Positions 34,891 to 47,896 of a stretch of 64,000 bases of DNA are shown piece by piece (positions within the stretch are counted from its first letter, which is position 1; the number at the start of each line of letters is the position of its first letter). The DNA comes from Lithospermum erythrorhizon. Its lineage: Eukaryota > Streptophyta > Magnoliopsida > Boraginales > Boraginaceae. The notes under the pieces are model-generated. The model was not told where the DNA came from. It searched no databases and worked only from the letters and a program-made list of their open reading frames with translations. The stretch spans positions 558,001 through 622,000 of the forward strand of contig JADFUC010001895.1 in the NCBI GenBank assembly GCA_019722365.1. The letters are read 5' to 3'. The translations under genes were made by a program, and so were the position numbers.

Positions 34891-37800
34891 TCCCAGCAAT
34901 CTATATAAATTCGAAAATTTCCTCAAAACTAATAATATTTTGTTTATGTTGAGATAAAATATCCAAAGAAAAGTTTTATGATATTTCTTCTAATTTAACT
35001 ACTTATATATTAAGTAGTAATAATTTTTTTAGTTAATTTACTTAAAATATCATTTCTATGATTTGGATCGTATCTTATCAAGGAGTATATTATCGATTCA
35101 ATTTATCATTCTATGACTTGAACCTAAAATTTAGGTAACAAGAAATGTAAATTATGAATTTGATGTTTATATTTGTTGATTTTTATACTAAAGATTTACC
35201 ACATAATCTTTGTACTGACTGCAGTGCTGTGAAGATGGGCCAGAGAGTTTAATGCAAAATAAAATATATCTTATCAAGTGAAAATTAAAAATAATATTAT
35301 ATAGGAAACTAACATAGTAGTCAAATTAAACATTATCCCTTTGCGAGCACAGGGTGCATGATAAAATTATTAGAAATTCCTTTGTGGTTTGTTAATATAT
35401 TTGTATGCTTTGCTGCAACGCTAGAAAAAAGTAAATATAGATGTGATGTGATTTTTTATTTTCTGTTATTTATTTACATAGCTTACTCTATTTTTCATAA
35501 AATACTTAATTATTATTAATAAAATGTATGGAGTATTTATGGTATTTTATTAAAGCATAAAACATTAGATAGAAGAATTATCCTATAAAGGAAATATATA
35601 ATAATTATCGACTACTTTTTATTTTAATGATAAATCTAACACCAGTAATAAATGGGACCCTACTGTGGTTGCATGAGTGAAATCTAATTTGTGCTTGCAT
35701 TTATAGAGGGAAGGTTGGAATCTGAATGGAGTACGTATATATTTCAGGTGAGATTTGGGCTATACTCAGCTTACAACACAATACAATTTATAATGGCCCG
35801 AGAATTCATTATTTTATGGCCCCCATGAACTCCGATCCTATTGGGTTAATCTTTTTTCCGAGTTTTGAGAGAATTCAATGAAAATAATTATAAAGAAATC
35901 TTCTAATTTTAGTTAGGAATTGTTCGTGCAGCGCCGTAATATAATACTAATTTACCTTATAAAGTGGATAACATGGAAAGCGTAATCTATGATTGGTAAT
36001 AAGTCACGATGATTGCTAACAAATATCTGTGATTATTAAATTTCAATGTAATTAAATGGCAATGAGGCTAAAGTCACTAAAACACATAAAGTACTTTTTG
36101 AGAGAGTTTACATTTGATGTTTGCACGACTCTGAGTATTCATTGAAATCATTTTTTAATGAATTCCCTCAATCAATTCTGTCATTAAGCTTTATTTTATA
36201 TTATAATTATTTTTAGTAAAGGGGTGTAGGCGGAGTAAAGCTAGCTTGTCCTCGAGTCGCATCACAGATACCTTGGAGGTTAATGCGTTGGATGTGTGCG
36301 GGCGCCGCTCAACTAAAGGTCAGTCTTTGAAAAGTGCAGCGGCCTCGCCTCTTAGATGCCGGTGTGGGTTAGAGCTACCGTAATATCATTTGTATAGAAA
36401 GGGAGAGACATTTATTTTTAGGTTTGAATGCCAAACATCATATGTTTAGATTTCAATGTGATTACATGTTATATAATTAAAAATTTGATTGCAAGAGATT
36501 TAGAGCTTGGGAATTTGCAGTAATATTAAATATCATTTATGTGTCACACACTCTTTGCATTGTTGGAAAATTCGATATATTTGTGATTGAGAGTAACGAC
36601 TTATTGTCTAAATAGCTAAGGAAGTTTATGCATTGTAGGAATAATGGCAGTATTTAAAAAGTAATATCTGGGAGTTGTTAAAATGAAATGAATTTTAGGA
36701 ACTAATATGATTTGAGGTGAAATAACATAATTAAGGGGCAAATTTAAGTATTAATTAATGTGCTAGTATATGCTAAAGGGTTGCTGTCGAAAGTACTTTA
36801 GTGTCCCTTGAGAAATAAAAAGTATTTTATTAAGGGATGAAATTAGAATATATCGAGGATAAAGAGATCTCGTTGAATTCGCAATACTTGATCGAGGTAA
36901 AAGAGGATGGAGGAGGGTATTATTCTTTTTTCAATATAATTACTCTTTACATAGGAATGATAAATTTCAGTATTTTTTCTTTTGATAGATTGGGTTTGTT
37001 TCTTTTGGGATGACATTTCTCTTCTTTAATATATTCAGTGTGTTTATGTTTACATAAATCTTGTGCTGTTAACTTGTACATATAATGAATATATAATAGT
37101 TTTGCTCAGTTTGAAAGAAATTTATTATCATATTCATTAGATTTGTTTTTTATTTGGCGGATTATATTTTTAAGGATGGAAATCAATTTCCTAAAATTTT
37201 TCCCTCTTGTAGTGATTACTCGAGCAATTAGGTAAGGAATCTTCGTCTGCGTATATTTTTCATTTTCAAATTTTACCAATTATATTATGTATTATTTTGT
37301 TTATATTTTGTGCAATTAGCCTTATGCTAACTATTGGATGATTAATATTATTATCATATCATATATGTTTAAAATTGAGAGCTATTGAGAATGGTCTCGA
37401 TGATTATTCTTTAATTTTGATGACTTTGTTTGGCTTCAACGTTCTTTAGATAAATGCAGGAATTACATGGATAAAGGTAGGCAGACCCTAAAACTGACTT
37501 GAGATAGAAACAACAGGTAAAATGGCTTAGAAATCGAGAGAGAACTCTTCAAAGATATTTCATCTAATCCAAATACAAAGAGACTTGTAAAGATGGTGAA
37601 ATTCTGCTAATCAAGGCAACTCTTGGGCATTTATTTCGCAGAGTATATTCGTATAATTTGCTTTGGATGCATTTATCATGAATTAAGAGAGCCAACTATT
37701 TATAATAATGAAAGTAGTAATAGTAATAAAGTAATGGAATTGAAGATGTATTGTTTTTAACTTGTTTTTGTTTTGATTAAGTATTTTAATAGTTTTACAG

Positions 37801-39474
37801 TAAGGATTATTATTTACATGTTTTTGTACTATTTTGTGTATGATTGCTGTATATTTGAGAGTTATTAATTCAAAGGAACTATAAACCGCATTCGTTCTAT
37901 TAAAATTATTTATAATGAATTGATTACATAAAATAAAGTGGATGGAAATTATGCTAATAAAGAACTCACTATTATAAAACAAAATGAAGGATGAGAGAAT
38001 TCTGTATTTTTTTTAAAGGGATTATTAAATCATTGCAGACTTTGGTGTCATTCTGACTAATAAGATCCAAGCGAAGCTTGGCTGGGTAATGCCAAAAGCA
38101 GAGAAGGAGTGAGATTAAATACAAACATAGGGTGGCTTGTAAAATATATTTGCGCGAGAGTTTAGAGAAGCTTGAGACACGTTACAAAATTTTTTTTAGA
38201 GTACATGGGGGTGAAAGCGATAGCCAACTCACTGAAATTTCTTCCCTTCATCCCTAATAAGGGTATGCTGAAACTTTTGCAACCCATGATATGATGTGAG
38301 TAGAAAATACTTGGTGGTCCAACACTTTAGTATGAGGCAACTGAAACTCTGAGCTGCTGAGAGCTAGCCATTCTTAACAAAAATAACTAAAGTTTGCACA
38401 CATAAAATGTATGTGTTTTGAAGTTTAGTTGACTCGTTTATCTATCTTATATTACTTACTATTTGGAATGAGATGAGATCTCTTTGAAATATTGTTTGAG
38501 GGTAAAAGCTAAGATATATCATTATCCAGAGAGTATGTAAAGTGATTTCACTTCGAGATATTCTTGGATGTTGATATGTAGAGATAAATACGGTTCTTTG
38601 CGTATCACTGTTGTTGCTATTTGGCAAGAAACATTAATAATAATATGGGAAGCGTCTATTTTGATTTATTTCATCATGTAAATTAAATCATAGTTATCCA
38701 ACATATAAGTAGTGAGAAAATCACATTTAAATTGCTCCTTAATTTTCTCTTCTTTAACTTTTAATTAGCATATAATAAGATGATGAGTCTTTATAATTGA
38801 TAAATAGTGGCATTCTAAGTCATATAATGTTTGCGTGCAATGCGTCTGAGAATTACTAGTTAATAATAAAATGTGTGGTGAATGAGTCAAATTTGTTACA
38901 ATTATATTCTTACACATAGTTTATTTTTCAAGTATTATATTAAATATGATTAATTTAGCCACATTGCTTCTTATAATATTTATTTATATATCTTATATTT
39001 AAAAATATGAAGAATGAGCTACTAAAACCCGAAATTAATGAACAAAATAAACTTCAAGTACGAATTGAAATATGGTATAACCATAAATAATGTAATTGAT
39101 CTATGAAATGTGTTCTTACTGTTATATACATTCACTTATATAAATATAAAAACTATTCTTTTCTAGTGTTTATAAGAACCACACGAGAAAAAAAAACCCA
39201 GATAGATTTGATGTAAAACAAATTTACAGTGGTAAGTAAAACAAGAGAAACATCACAAGAAACAATATCAATGGGAAATTCCGGTGGTTTATTATGCAGA
39301 GCACTGGAACGAAAACTGCACAGTTTGAGGTCTAGAACAGAAAACAAAGGCTCTTCGAGAGAGTTGTGCTTCCCTTAACTAAAATATCGAAGCAATACTT
39401 CAGCAGAGATTATAATTACTAGGACATTCTTATTAATTGCACTACTGTTGGCTGCTCACAAATACAGCACAAGC
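34891..39474. other. Gene-free AT-rich region
   Basis: About 4.5 kb with no recognisable gene. A small GC-rich patch sits at about 36225-36385. Around 38030-38260 there is sequence that could be an old coding or transposon fragment ('KYICARVSEKLETRYK' in one frame), but I cannot assign it. Confidence 0.4.
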
Positions 39475-42400
39475 CTAGCAAATCTCAGCATCGAACTTCA
39501 AAGTTATACCCATGCTGAAGAGCTCCTGGTAGAGTAATTTTGCCCCATAGGAACATTAAGCTGTGGGACTATGTGTTTCCTTAGACTATAGAACCGGTAT
39601 GGACCTCGTACCTTATGGCCACCAAGCACTGGCCGCTGGATTACATTCGCCATAGTCTTGCATTTCCGGCAAAATGTCTTAAAATCTAGGGGCAATCACT
39701 GGCGTGAGCCGCTCAGTAGGGTTGAGCTGCACCATGGGCAATAAGGCAGTCACGCTCCATTTCTAATTGATCCTTGGAAATAAAAGCTTCCTGTGTCTGC
39801 TACTGGCTGACGCGTGAATGGATGGACTGGCCCAGTATTCCGAAATTTCACCTTGTCTTCTGACATGTGTGTGAGGCGCTGGTAGAATGTGGGCCCCATG
39901 AAAACAAGCGACTCCACCATTTCACCAGTTCGACCATTGTACACTTTCTCATTACCCCACCTCGTGAATCCGAGCCTGCCAGTATGGCGAGAGAAATTTT
40001 ATATGAATAAATTTGTACACATATCAACTAACACAACAATAGAAACCAAATAATATAAGCAAAGTAGTACTACTTCATAATGCATTTACCTATGAAGCTG
40101 CGCTGTAATAGCTTCAACTGTTAATGTGGAAAATGGAGTAGCATACTTTAGGCTACCACCAAGGGCTATCCCTTTCCCTAATGCAGCCTCAAGCAGCTGC
40201 CCAGGTGTTTGACGTGAAGGAAATGCATGAGGATTTATCACAATATCTGGAACAACTCCGTGCTTTGTGAAAGGGAAGTTTTCCTGAGATTCAAGGAAAC
40301 CAAGAACACCCTTCTGCCCATGCATACTTGAAAATTTATCACCAAGACATGGAGAACGTATCTACACAGCCAAATATAATATTGAAATACTAAGTGAATA
40401 GACGATCAAATAACACCAAGGAGGTAGTAATCTATTCAGAAAATCTAAAATCAGAAGAGCAACAAAGTTTCATCAAGTGAATCAATAATGAACAATCTGC
40501 ACTCAGAATTAAGCGTAAACATGGATGAACTGTAATGCCAGTAGTGTCAAAGTAAAAGCACCATCAGTCAAATCACAATGCAGAACCACAAGGGACATCA
40601 ATATATCCTTCAAATGTATACATCAGCAATATTGAAAAACTTACCTGTCTCAATGACACAACGGCAAAATTTTTCCCATCATGTCCCATTAGCAGGGGGA
40701 CCGCACAAACCAGCCTGGCTTTCGGTATTGCTTCAATTTGACACTGTGATCCCAACACCAAATTCAAAGTACCCTATCACGTCTCCACTCTGGGTTTGCA
40801 CCCAATAAATGGAAAACCATCATGCATTAGGCTATCTAAACACGTCTATTTATGCGGGTCTTCCAAAGTTTACAATATCTTCTAGTTTCAGCTTCTTCCA
40901 GCTCCTTAGATTTGTTTTCTATTTCACTTACATAACTTCTTATGTATTTCACAATGCTTGAGACATACCACGTTCCAGTGAGGGGAAGCTGCGGGTTCAT
41001 TACAATTGAATCCCTCACCGATTATACCGGGGGTGAGAACATTCACAGCGAGCAATGGGCGCGTGGCGTTATAAGTGCCTGGGCGTAGTAGGACTCAGCT
41101 CTAGACTTTCCAGGGCAATCTAAAGCATTATGCGGAATGAGGGTCTCTGAGGGATGGGCAGCTGATGGGTGTTAAGTGTCCACTCTAAACTAGGAATTTG
41201 TAATTACTTGAGCCCCATGGCCTATTTGAGAATATTTCGGATTGAGGTAGAACCTACTGCACTTGATCATGATTAGCAAAAGGGTTGAATTCTAACTCAA
41301 ACCCAATAAGAAATGACGTAGCCGGGGTTCCGCATGTGTGGCCTTACTCTTGCAGGTGGATCCTCTTCACTGGCACCCAAAAGATATTTAACTCCCCATG
41401 CAGCTTTAATATCTTCTTCCTCCTCGGGACCAATAAGCTCAATCACTCCGATCATGACTAGATGAAACTTCCCCCCACCCAGAACTTCAACTTCCCAGAG
41501 ATTCACCCAGCTGCAACTAGCAGAGGGCGTAGAATTCTTCCAGCATCCGTAAAAATTCTCACTTCTCTTTGTTGTTCATCTCTCTTAATTTCCACCTCAC
41601 GGAAGATATTAAGTTTGTGAGCATAGATTTAAAAAAAACCAAAAGAGTGAAGAGTGGAAATTAACACAACTAAAGAATATTTTAATAACATCTCCAAATA
41701 TTATGACTACTAATTATATATTCAAGGCAAAACAACCAAGCAAGATACATATGTAAATAAAGGTGAGATTACAATTGGCAGTGAAGTGAAATTGGGGGTT
41801 GGTAAGCAATTATCTACGGAACATCCACGGCTACTCGTGTGAGTTGAGCAAAGGTGGTTGGTTTGTCCAAATAAACATAAATCCATAGATTGTCCAGAAG
41901 TGTCCAACATGTGCACGCATCACTGCCATGCTGCTACCATACATGGCTTGGGTTATCAGAAGGTCTTACTAAATCTGATACAAGAAAATCCGGTTAAGCA
42001 TAGCAAAAAGGAAGAGAGCGGTTTGAAAAAAAGCATTTCTATGTTAACACAACAACATACTGCAGTTTGTTCAGGATATGTATCCATAGAGGAAATGAGC
42101 ATCAAGTATAGCTGATTCTAGACAAACCTGCTGAGGCACTTTCCTACTGCGGCGCTTATGTCTTAGTTCAGCTACAAATGATGCAGAATCCTCACAGATC
42201 CCCACCCAATCACCATCCATAAAGATTTTGTGCTTGCCATGCAACACTGTTGAAGAATCATTTATCAATTTTTCCATCCCACATTCGAGCAATTTGTCTT
42301 GAATGTCTTCCTGCATGTCAGTACTCACAAGTCCCAAACTAGCTAAATTCTTAACGAGCCCACAGTTTTCACCATCAGATGTGGAAAGAAAGCAAATCCT

Positions 42401-44760
42401 TCCCCAGTGAGAAGGATGTCTGCAAAATTATGTGAGGTAGCAATTAGATCACAATACAACCAGATAAGTTAGAGCAAAAGGGATTAGGTATAACAGTTTT
42501 ATGAATTATGAAAAAATTGAAAGTATATGCAATCATGCTTTGAGAACAGTTACAAGTTAAACATATCCCTCAATATTCAATAAAGTGAACAGGAAAAGAA
42601 ACTAATATTTTGGCATGCAACTCAACCAACCCCTATTAGCAACGCTATCCAGAGATTAGTAGTTTACAGTTGACAAATATGAACTTTCCCAGCCAATATT
42701 ACCTTGCTTTTCCATTTTTACTTTTTTGCGTTTAGATACCAATAGCGCAAATGAAAACAGAGTAGATTCACAATTATTGATTACACATTCTCAACGAAAA
42801 TGAAAAAAGAACAGAATGGCATATGTTGGATAACGTACGGGTATCTTGCATCTCCAACCTTCCCAGTGTATGAAACCTGCTGGCGTGTTTTCCGCATATC
42901 AGAGGTCATTTGCAATGGGTTTGTCCGCCTCAATGTTGCAACAATACCCGAAATTCTTTCCATTCTCTTGTAAGGGTGGCACCATGCTCCAGTAGAAAAT
43001 GCCCTGCATAGTCCGTTTGTAACAATTGATGCATCTAGATAATGTTCAATGGGCTGCACAGTACGAATTCCATAAAGATCCCGTTGGAGAGATTTCACCA
43101 TGCGCTTCTCAGCATGCTTAATGTGTACTCTAAGCTCTCTTTCAAGCAGCTCGCTAGCTAACTCTAGCCTTTTGTTCCTAAAGTCATCCCTGTTGTCAAC
43201 CTTCCTACGCCCAGTATAACCTTGCAAGAGGCATTTGACCATATACCCAAGAAAGCGAGCCTTTTGCTTGAAGCCAGGGAGACTGGGAAATAGATACTTG
43301 AAAAAACAATCTTCAACAGTTTCTGTAGGTGGAAATCGACAATTCTTGAAATGTCTTTCTATGAAACTGATTGCATTATTCCCTTTCCTAAAATCTTCAC
43401 ATTTATCATCAGCCTCGTGAATTGAGGACATGAGTATGTTTGCAATCCGACTATCATTAACATCAGCTTCAATCAGATTTATTACCTCCTTATCAGAAGT
43501 CACACCAAGAGCAAAGAATAAGATCCAGATAGGCATCTCAAGGACAAAAAAGTATACACTAAGATACTTCTCTCCTCCACTAATTTGCTCAAACTTTGCA
43601 GTTTCCAGCAATTTTATATAAACCCTTTTTTTCCTTGACACGGAACGATAAGAGACCATCCAATTTGGAGTACTATCAACCCATAGTCTTTTTAAGCAGA
43701 TATGTTCTTGTGCAATAAATGTCTGCAATGGAAACTGAATTGTTAAACTGAAAAAGAATGGAAGAAAGTTCAGACAAATACCCAGCAAATTAATCAAGCA
43801 GATAACCTAAACACCAACCTTTTCTGCCCCCTTAACTATGAAATACCCTCCATGCTCGAAGTCACAATCAGCTTTCTCAAGTTGATTCATCCAGCACAAG
43901 TCGGACTTCACCATTACAGGGATTCTGCCTATGAAAACTTCCCTTGTTTCATCACTTTCGATTTCCTTGTCAATCATGAGGTTATCTTTTCCAGTTTTCA
44001 ACTTGTCGCTTCTGATTGGCCTTTTAGTATATACCTGTTCAAGAAGAAGAAATATAACTTTATAATCTTATCATCATCAAACTAGAGAACTGGTCTCAGT
44101 TAACTGTAAGCAGTGGCACTAAATACCTAAACTATATATTTTTTTTAAAGGTTTTATGGGCAGACTTGCATGCACGAAGCAGTTTGTACGAGTCCTTTAA
44201 GCATATGGAGATATTTCTAACCATAACCTCTTTAGCACCATACACATTACCTGTAATCGAGTCTCAACGATCATCCTAGCTGAGTAGGTCATGTTTTGAA
44301 GGCGCGCATGTCTAGGAAGCAAGTCCAAGTACTCTTTAGAATTCTCAGCAGAAAACTTCTCGCCTGTCCAATGATTTGGCTTATCAAGCTTGACCTTGAG
44401 AAACTTCACAGATGCATATCTCCAATCCCCATCACCCCTTTTAGATGGATCAAACCCAGGCTCCACCAAAATCTCCTCAATAGAATCAAAGACTTTCTGA
44501 ATCCCATACTTGATAAAATCATTGTAGGAATTAATTTGGTGACTGATCAATCCATACTGCTCAAAAAATGCGGTTGATGCCTTTTTACAAAAAGCCTGTA
44601 AGGATTTTTCATTTAAACCTTGCAGGGAAGTTGAGTCCATCATCTCATCATCACTGTCCTCAAAATCGCTGTCATCAATATCCATTATGGCTGAACCATT
44701 AGATATCTTATCTTTACTGGAACTACCCCCTCCTTCCTCCATGTGATCAGCGAAAACCAT
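39475..44760 (-). pseudogene. NRPD2: RNA polymerase IV/V second-largest subunit, broken copy
   Basis: NRPD2/NRPE2 is the shared catalytic second subunit of Pol IV and Pol V in RNA-directed DNA methylation. Exons 44251-44760, 43819-44034, 42839-43722 and 42128-42419 are open, join in phase with GT-AG introns, and cover the N-terminal half ('KYLDLL'-type lobe, 'YGLISHQINSYNDFI', 'GGYFIVKGAEK', 'GDWVGICEDSASFVAEL'). From exon 5 (about 41595 down) the frame breaks. 'VRIFTDAGRILRPLLV' is followed by a shift before 'IELIGPEEEEDIKAAWG'. The NQEDSIVMN active-site block survives only as 'RDSIVMN' across shifts. Later pieces are 'SSMHGQKGVLGFLESQENFP' and 'VYNGRTGEMVE', and the C-terminal zinc finger keeps 'CRKCK' but loses its second Cys pair. 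The original stop is at 39475. Assignment to Pol IV/V rather than Pol II rests on remembered similarity. Confidence 0.88.
42128..44760 (-). CDS. Still-open 5' half of the NRPD2-like gene (four exons)
   Basis: The first four exons add up to 1,902 nt and 634 codons without a stop, starting at an acidic N-terminus ('DIDDSDFEDSDDEMMD'). Exon lengths are 510, 216, 884 and 292, and phases match at every junction. If the locus is transcribed, a truncated product could be made, ending at a stop in exon 5. It would lack the hybrid-binding and active-site half, so it could not act as a polymerase. It may simply have decayed more slowly than the 3' half. Confidence 0.5.
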
Positions 44761-45606
44761 TTCTTAATAATCTATGATCTGGCCAATTCATGACAAAGAA
44801 AAAACAGTTAATATGATTCAATTTTCTCATTGATGTGCCATGTCAGATACACATAAGCTAGAGATAAGAAAAGAGAAAAAGATAGATTTTTGCAGTGGCA
44901 ACTAAGCATTCCATGCTTGAGTGCACATGCAAACCTTGAGCCATGTAACATTACACGGTACCTAAGCATGTATTCCCTAGGGCCTACACGAAACTAGAAT
45001 AAGAGAAATTCCATTCAAGATCAAATCATTGTTACAAGCTACTTATCGTTGAGCTAACAATTATTCTTCATTCTGGAATCCACTAGAGGCACAAATCCTC
45101 TCCGATTGGGGAAGCTTGACGAGCAGTAAAGGCAGCATTTACAGGGATACAACCAGGTGGCTTTCCAGGAACTGCCAATTTTAGGAAATCACTAAAACTG
45201 CATCCTCAGTGGGAAGCGACTGACCAGGAGCAGTAAACAGCATTTGCAGGTGCTTGGGCATTAACTTTCAGGACTGCCCAATTTGCTCTTAGTCCCTAAC
45301 CAGGTCCGGGTGAATTTGGGTAAACAACTTATAGTAGTAATGGCTGACCTTTTAGGGAAATGTCATGTTGAGGAAGCTCATTGCATTTACTATTCATTTC
45401 CCATGCACTCGAAATCCACAGCTTAAATCTTCACCTTCTCATTTTGAAAGCTTATTAGTTATGTGAACATTTAGAACAGAAACTGCATGCATTATGAGAA
45501 CTACTTAAAATCAATTTGAACTGAAAAATTTGCTAGAAACCTAATTTAAAATCCAGCAAATTTTCATTTGAAAACTTCAGCTCTCACAATACACCAAGAA
45601 CAACAT
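44761..45606. other. Upstream flank of the NRPD2-like pseudogene
   Basis: No gene is recognised. A short local duplication lies around 45119-45290: 'gagcagtaaaggcagcattt' and 'gagcagtaaacagcatttg', each followed by a related 'ggactgcc'-type word. Confidence 0.4.
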
Positions 45607-45905
45607 GCATTTAGCTATAAATCGTGAATTCAAACCAAAATTACTACAAAACTCGTAAAAATTGAGTCTTTAGTATAAAATATACATATAACAATTATTA
45701 TTTTCAAAAATACATAAACAACTGCATTTAGCTATAAATCATGAATTCAAATGAAATTGCTGGGAACTCGTAAGGAAATATGACAATTATTATTTTCAAA
45801 AATGCATAAACAACTACTTCTGTGTGGCTGAGTCAAGGATGACCCAAATTGCTGCAAAACTCATAAAATTGAGATCTATATGGTGTGCATATGACGATAA
45901 TTGTT
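45607..45905. repeat. Three-unit diverged tandem repeat
   Basis: Unit 1 (45607-45723) and unit 2 (45724-45814) both begin 'gcatttagctataaatc' and end with 'ttttcaaaaa.gcataaac' type sequence. A third, more diverged partial unit follows at about 45844-45905 ('aattgctgcaaaactcataa'). Unit 2 has an internal deletion relative to unit 1. Confidence 0.8.
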
Positions 45906-47890
45906 TCGAAATTATAAGACAGAGCGTTTTGTTATTATGTAGAAGGCGCGTAAAGATCGTACTTGAGAAAGGAATTTCTTGTCTCCCAATTAACGATAGT
46001 TTCAATAATTGCAATTAACAATTTTTTGGCTCCTTATTGAATTGGTTTAGGGAGACTGTGAAAAAGAGACTTCTACATTTGTTGATTTCACTCAACTACC
46101 TAGGTGTGGTTAAATGTAAGGGAATATTTAATGGCCCAATATTCACTTACAAATAAGTTTTTATTTTATTTTATGAATTTTATTCTTTATTTTACGCACC
46201 CCAATCATTGGAATTTGCAAGAAATGGTTCTTTCGAAGCATTGTTTTTTTGTCAAATACACATTCGAAAAAATGCTACATTTTATATTTTCTTAGAAGGC
46301 TGGAAATATTCTCATAATATTAATTTTGTACTGAGGTTTAATAGTTGTTATTGAAGTCCAATTCAAAAGCCGAATCAATTTGTTCGTCTTTTTTGAGTAT
46401 TTCGATGCATGTAAACATTTTGGCGTAACGGACGGCTTGAGTTTGATAACTAGCTTGGATGTAGGAGAGTAGTTAGTGGTGAGGCTGATTAAGATGCATT
46501 TGTATATAAACGGGCAAAATGCTCTCTCCCATTATGAATAACAATCGTGTGAGCCGTCGGTGAGGCTCGCATGGCCAGAGGGAGGTAAAATTTTCTGAAG
46601 CTCGAACCACTTGGTGTAGCTGGAGCATGACATTGATTCTTTAGGATAACAATACATGATATAGCAAAGTATTCTCACTATGGCCTAAACAACGTTTAGA
46701 ATCTCATCACTGCCATACAATATGATTTCATGACCCAAACGAGATAGCACAGCTTCCTTCCTTATACTGCAGGGCAGCCACCTGATGGCTCACAGAGTAC
46801 GAGATGGCAGTTTGATCGCGACGATACTCACAGCAATTCGTTGAATGGTAGTTAGACTTGGCGGTGCATTGGTAGTAGCGCGGTGGCTTGGTTTCCATCC
46901 ACCCAGAGTTAGCGAGAAACACGTGCAATCGGAGTATAAGGCAACTGCAAACAAGTGCCACACTGATTCTCGTCTTCATTGAGCAGATTATGGATTTCCA
47001 TGAATGACTTCTATCAAATATACAAACATCAAAAGCAAATTGGTATCATGAATCTGTTCTTTTGTCAACAGAGACTTCAACTAAATCCAGAGATGTTTTT
47101 GTCGTGGAAGGCAAATCCACAAGCATGTTTGGAGGAGCAAAATACATATGTAGGGACATCATGCAGATAATAATTCCCAGAAAGAGCTGCAAGGGTACCA
47201 GAAGAAATGGAAGAGATAACATCATCCAATTTGGCAGGGAGGCAGAAGAACAATTACATGGCTAACGAGGAAGAGCTAATTTGGCTCTAAAGGCCTCATC
47301 CCTAATACGCTCAAAGACAAGATAAGCATGTAAGATGGATGCGTTGCACCTGCAGGGTTGAAACCCGAGACTCAAAATGGGGAGGAGCGGATGGGGCATT
47401 GTTGGTATCGCCATCGTCATGGGAGTGCACTATGAGAGAGTGGAAAAATAATAACCACCTCTCATTATCCATGTTAAAGTACAGGGAAAAGGTTGGTACA
47501 CCGACAACATAAGCTCAAGCTCAAAGCGAAGCTTGTTTAAGGTGTCAAAGAATACAGTTGGCTGCTAGAAGCAATTTATAGGTTTTGTCACAAAATTTGG
47601 GATAAAATATGGCGGTTCTCCTTCTGAAATCATAATGAAGACACAACTAAGTACAATTTAAGGAATGCTCAGAGTGGCCGACCAGGCGGCTGCCCGGCCT
47701 TTCACCAATCTGATATGTTGATAGTACTTTAGTTTAACAGAATGAAATATCTGAGAACAGAGGTATTCATTATGCTCAGAGAAGCTTCAGAAATCTTGTT
47801 CCTTATATTTTGGAAACTCACTGAATATATATTAATAGAAGTGGCACAGAGTTCTTCAAGACGTTCATGTTGCAATTAACAAATTAGAAG
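45906..47890. other. Spacer with one doubtful small ORF
   Basis: No known gene is found. The - strand frame at 46728-46979 (83 codons) starts with a hydrophobic, signal-like segment ('ISVALVCSCLILRLHVFLA') and then has four Cys residues ('YYQC', 'NCCEY', 'GSC'). It could be a small secreted peptide or a decayed last exon of the neighbouring transporter relic. Neither reading is secure. Confidence 0.3.
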
Positions 47891-47896
47891 GTTTGA

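Noticed and set aside
39475..41595. Sequencing error as the cause of all NRPD2 frameshifts
   Set aside because: Breaks are numerous, come with internal deletions and lost Cys residues, and are confined to the 3' half, while other genes in the window are clean. It remains a minor possibility.
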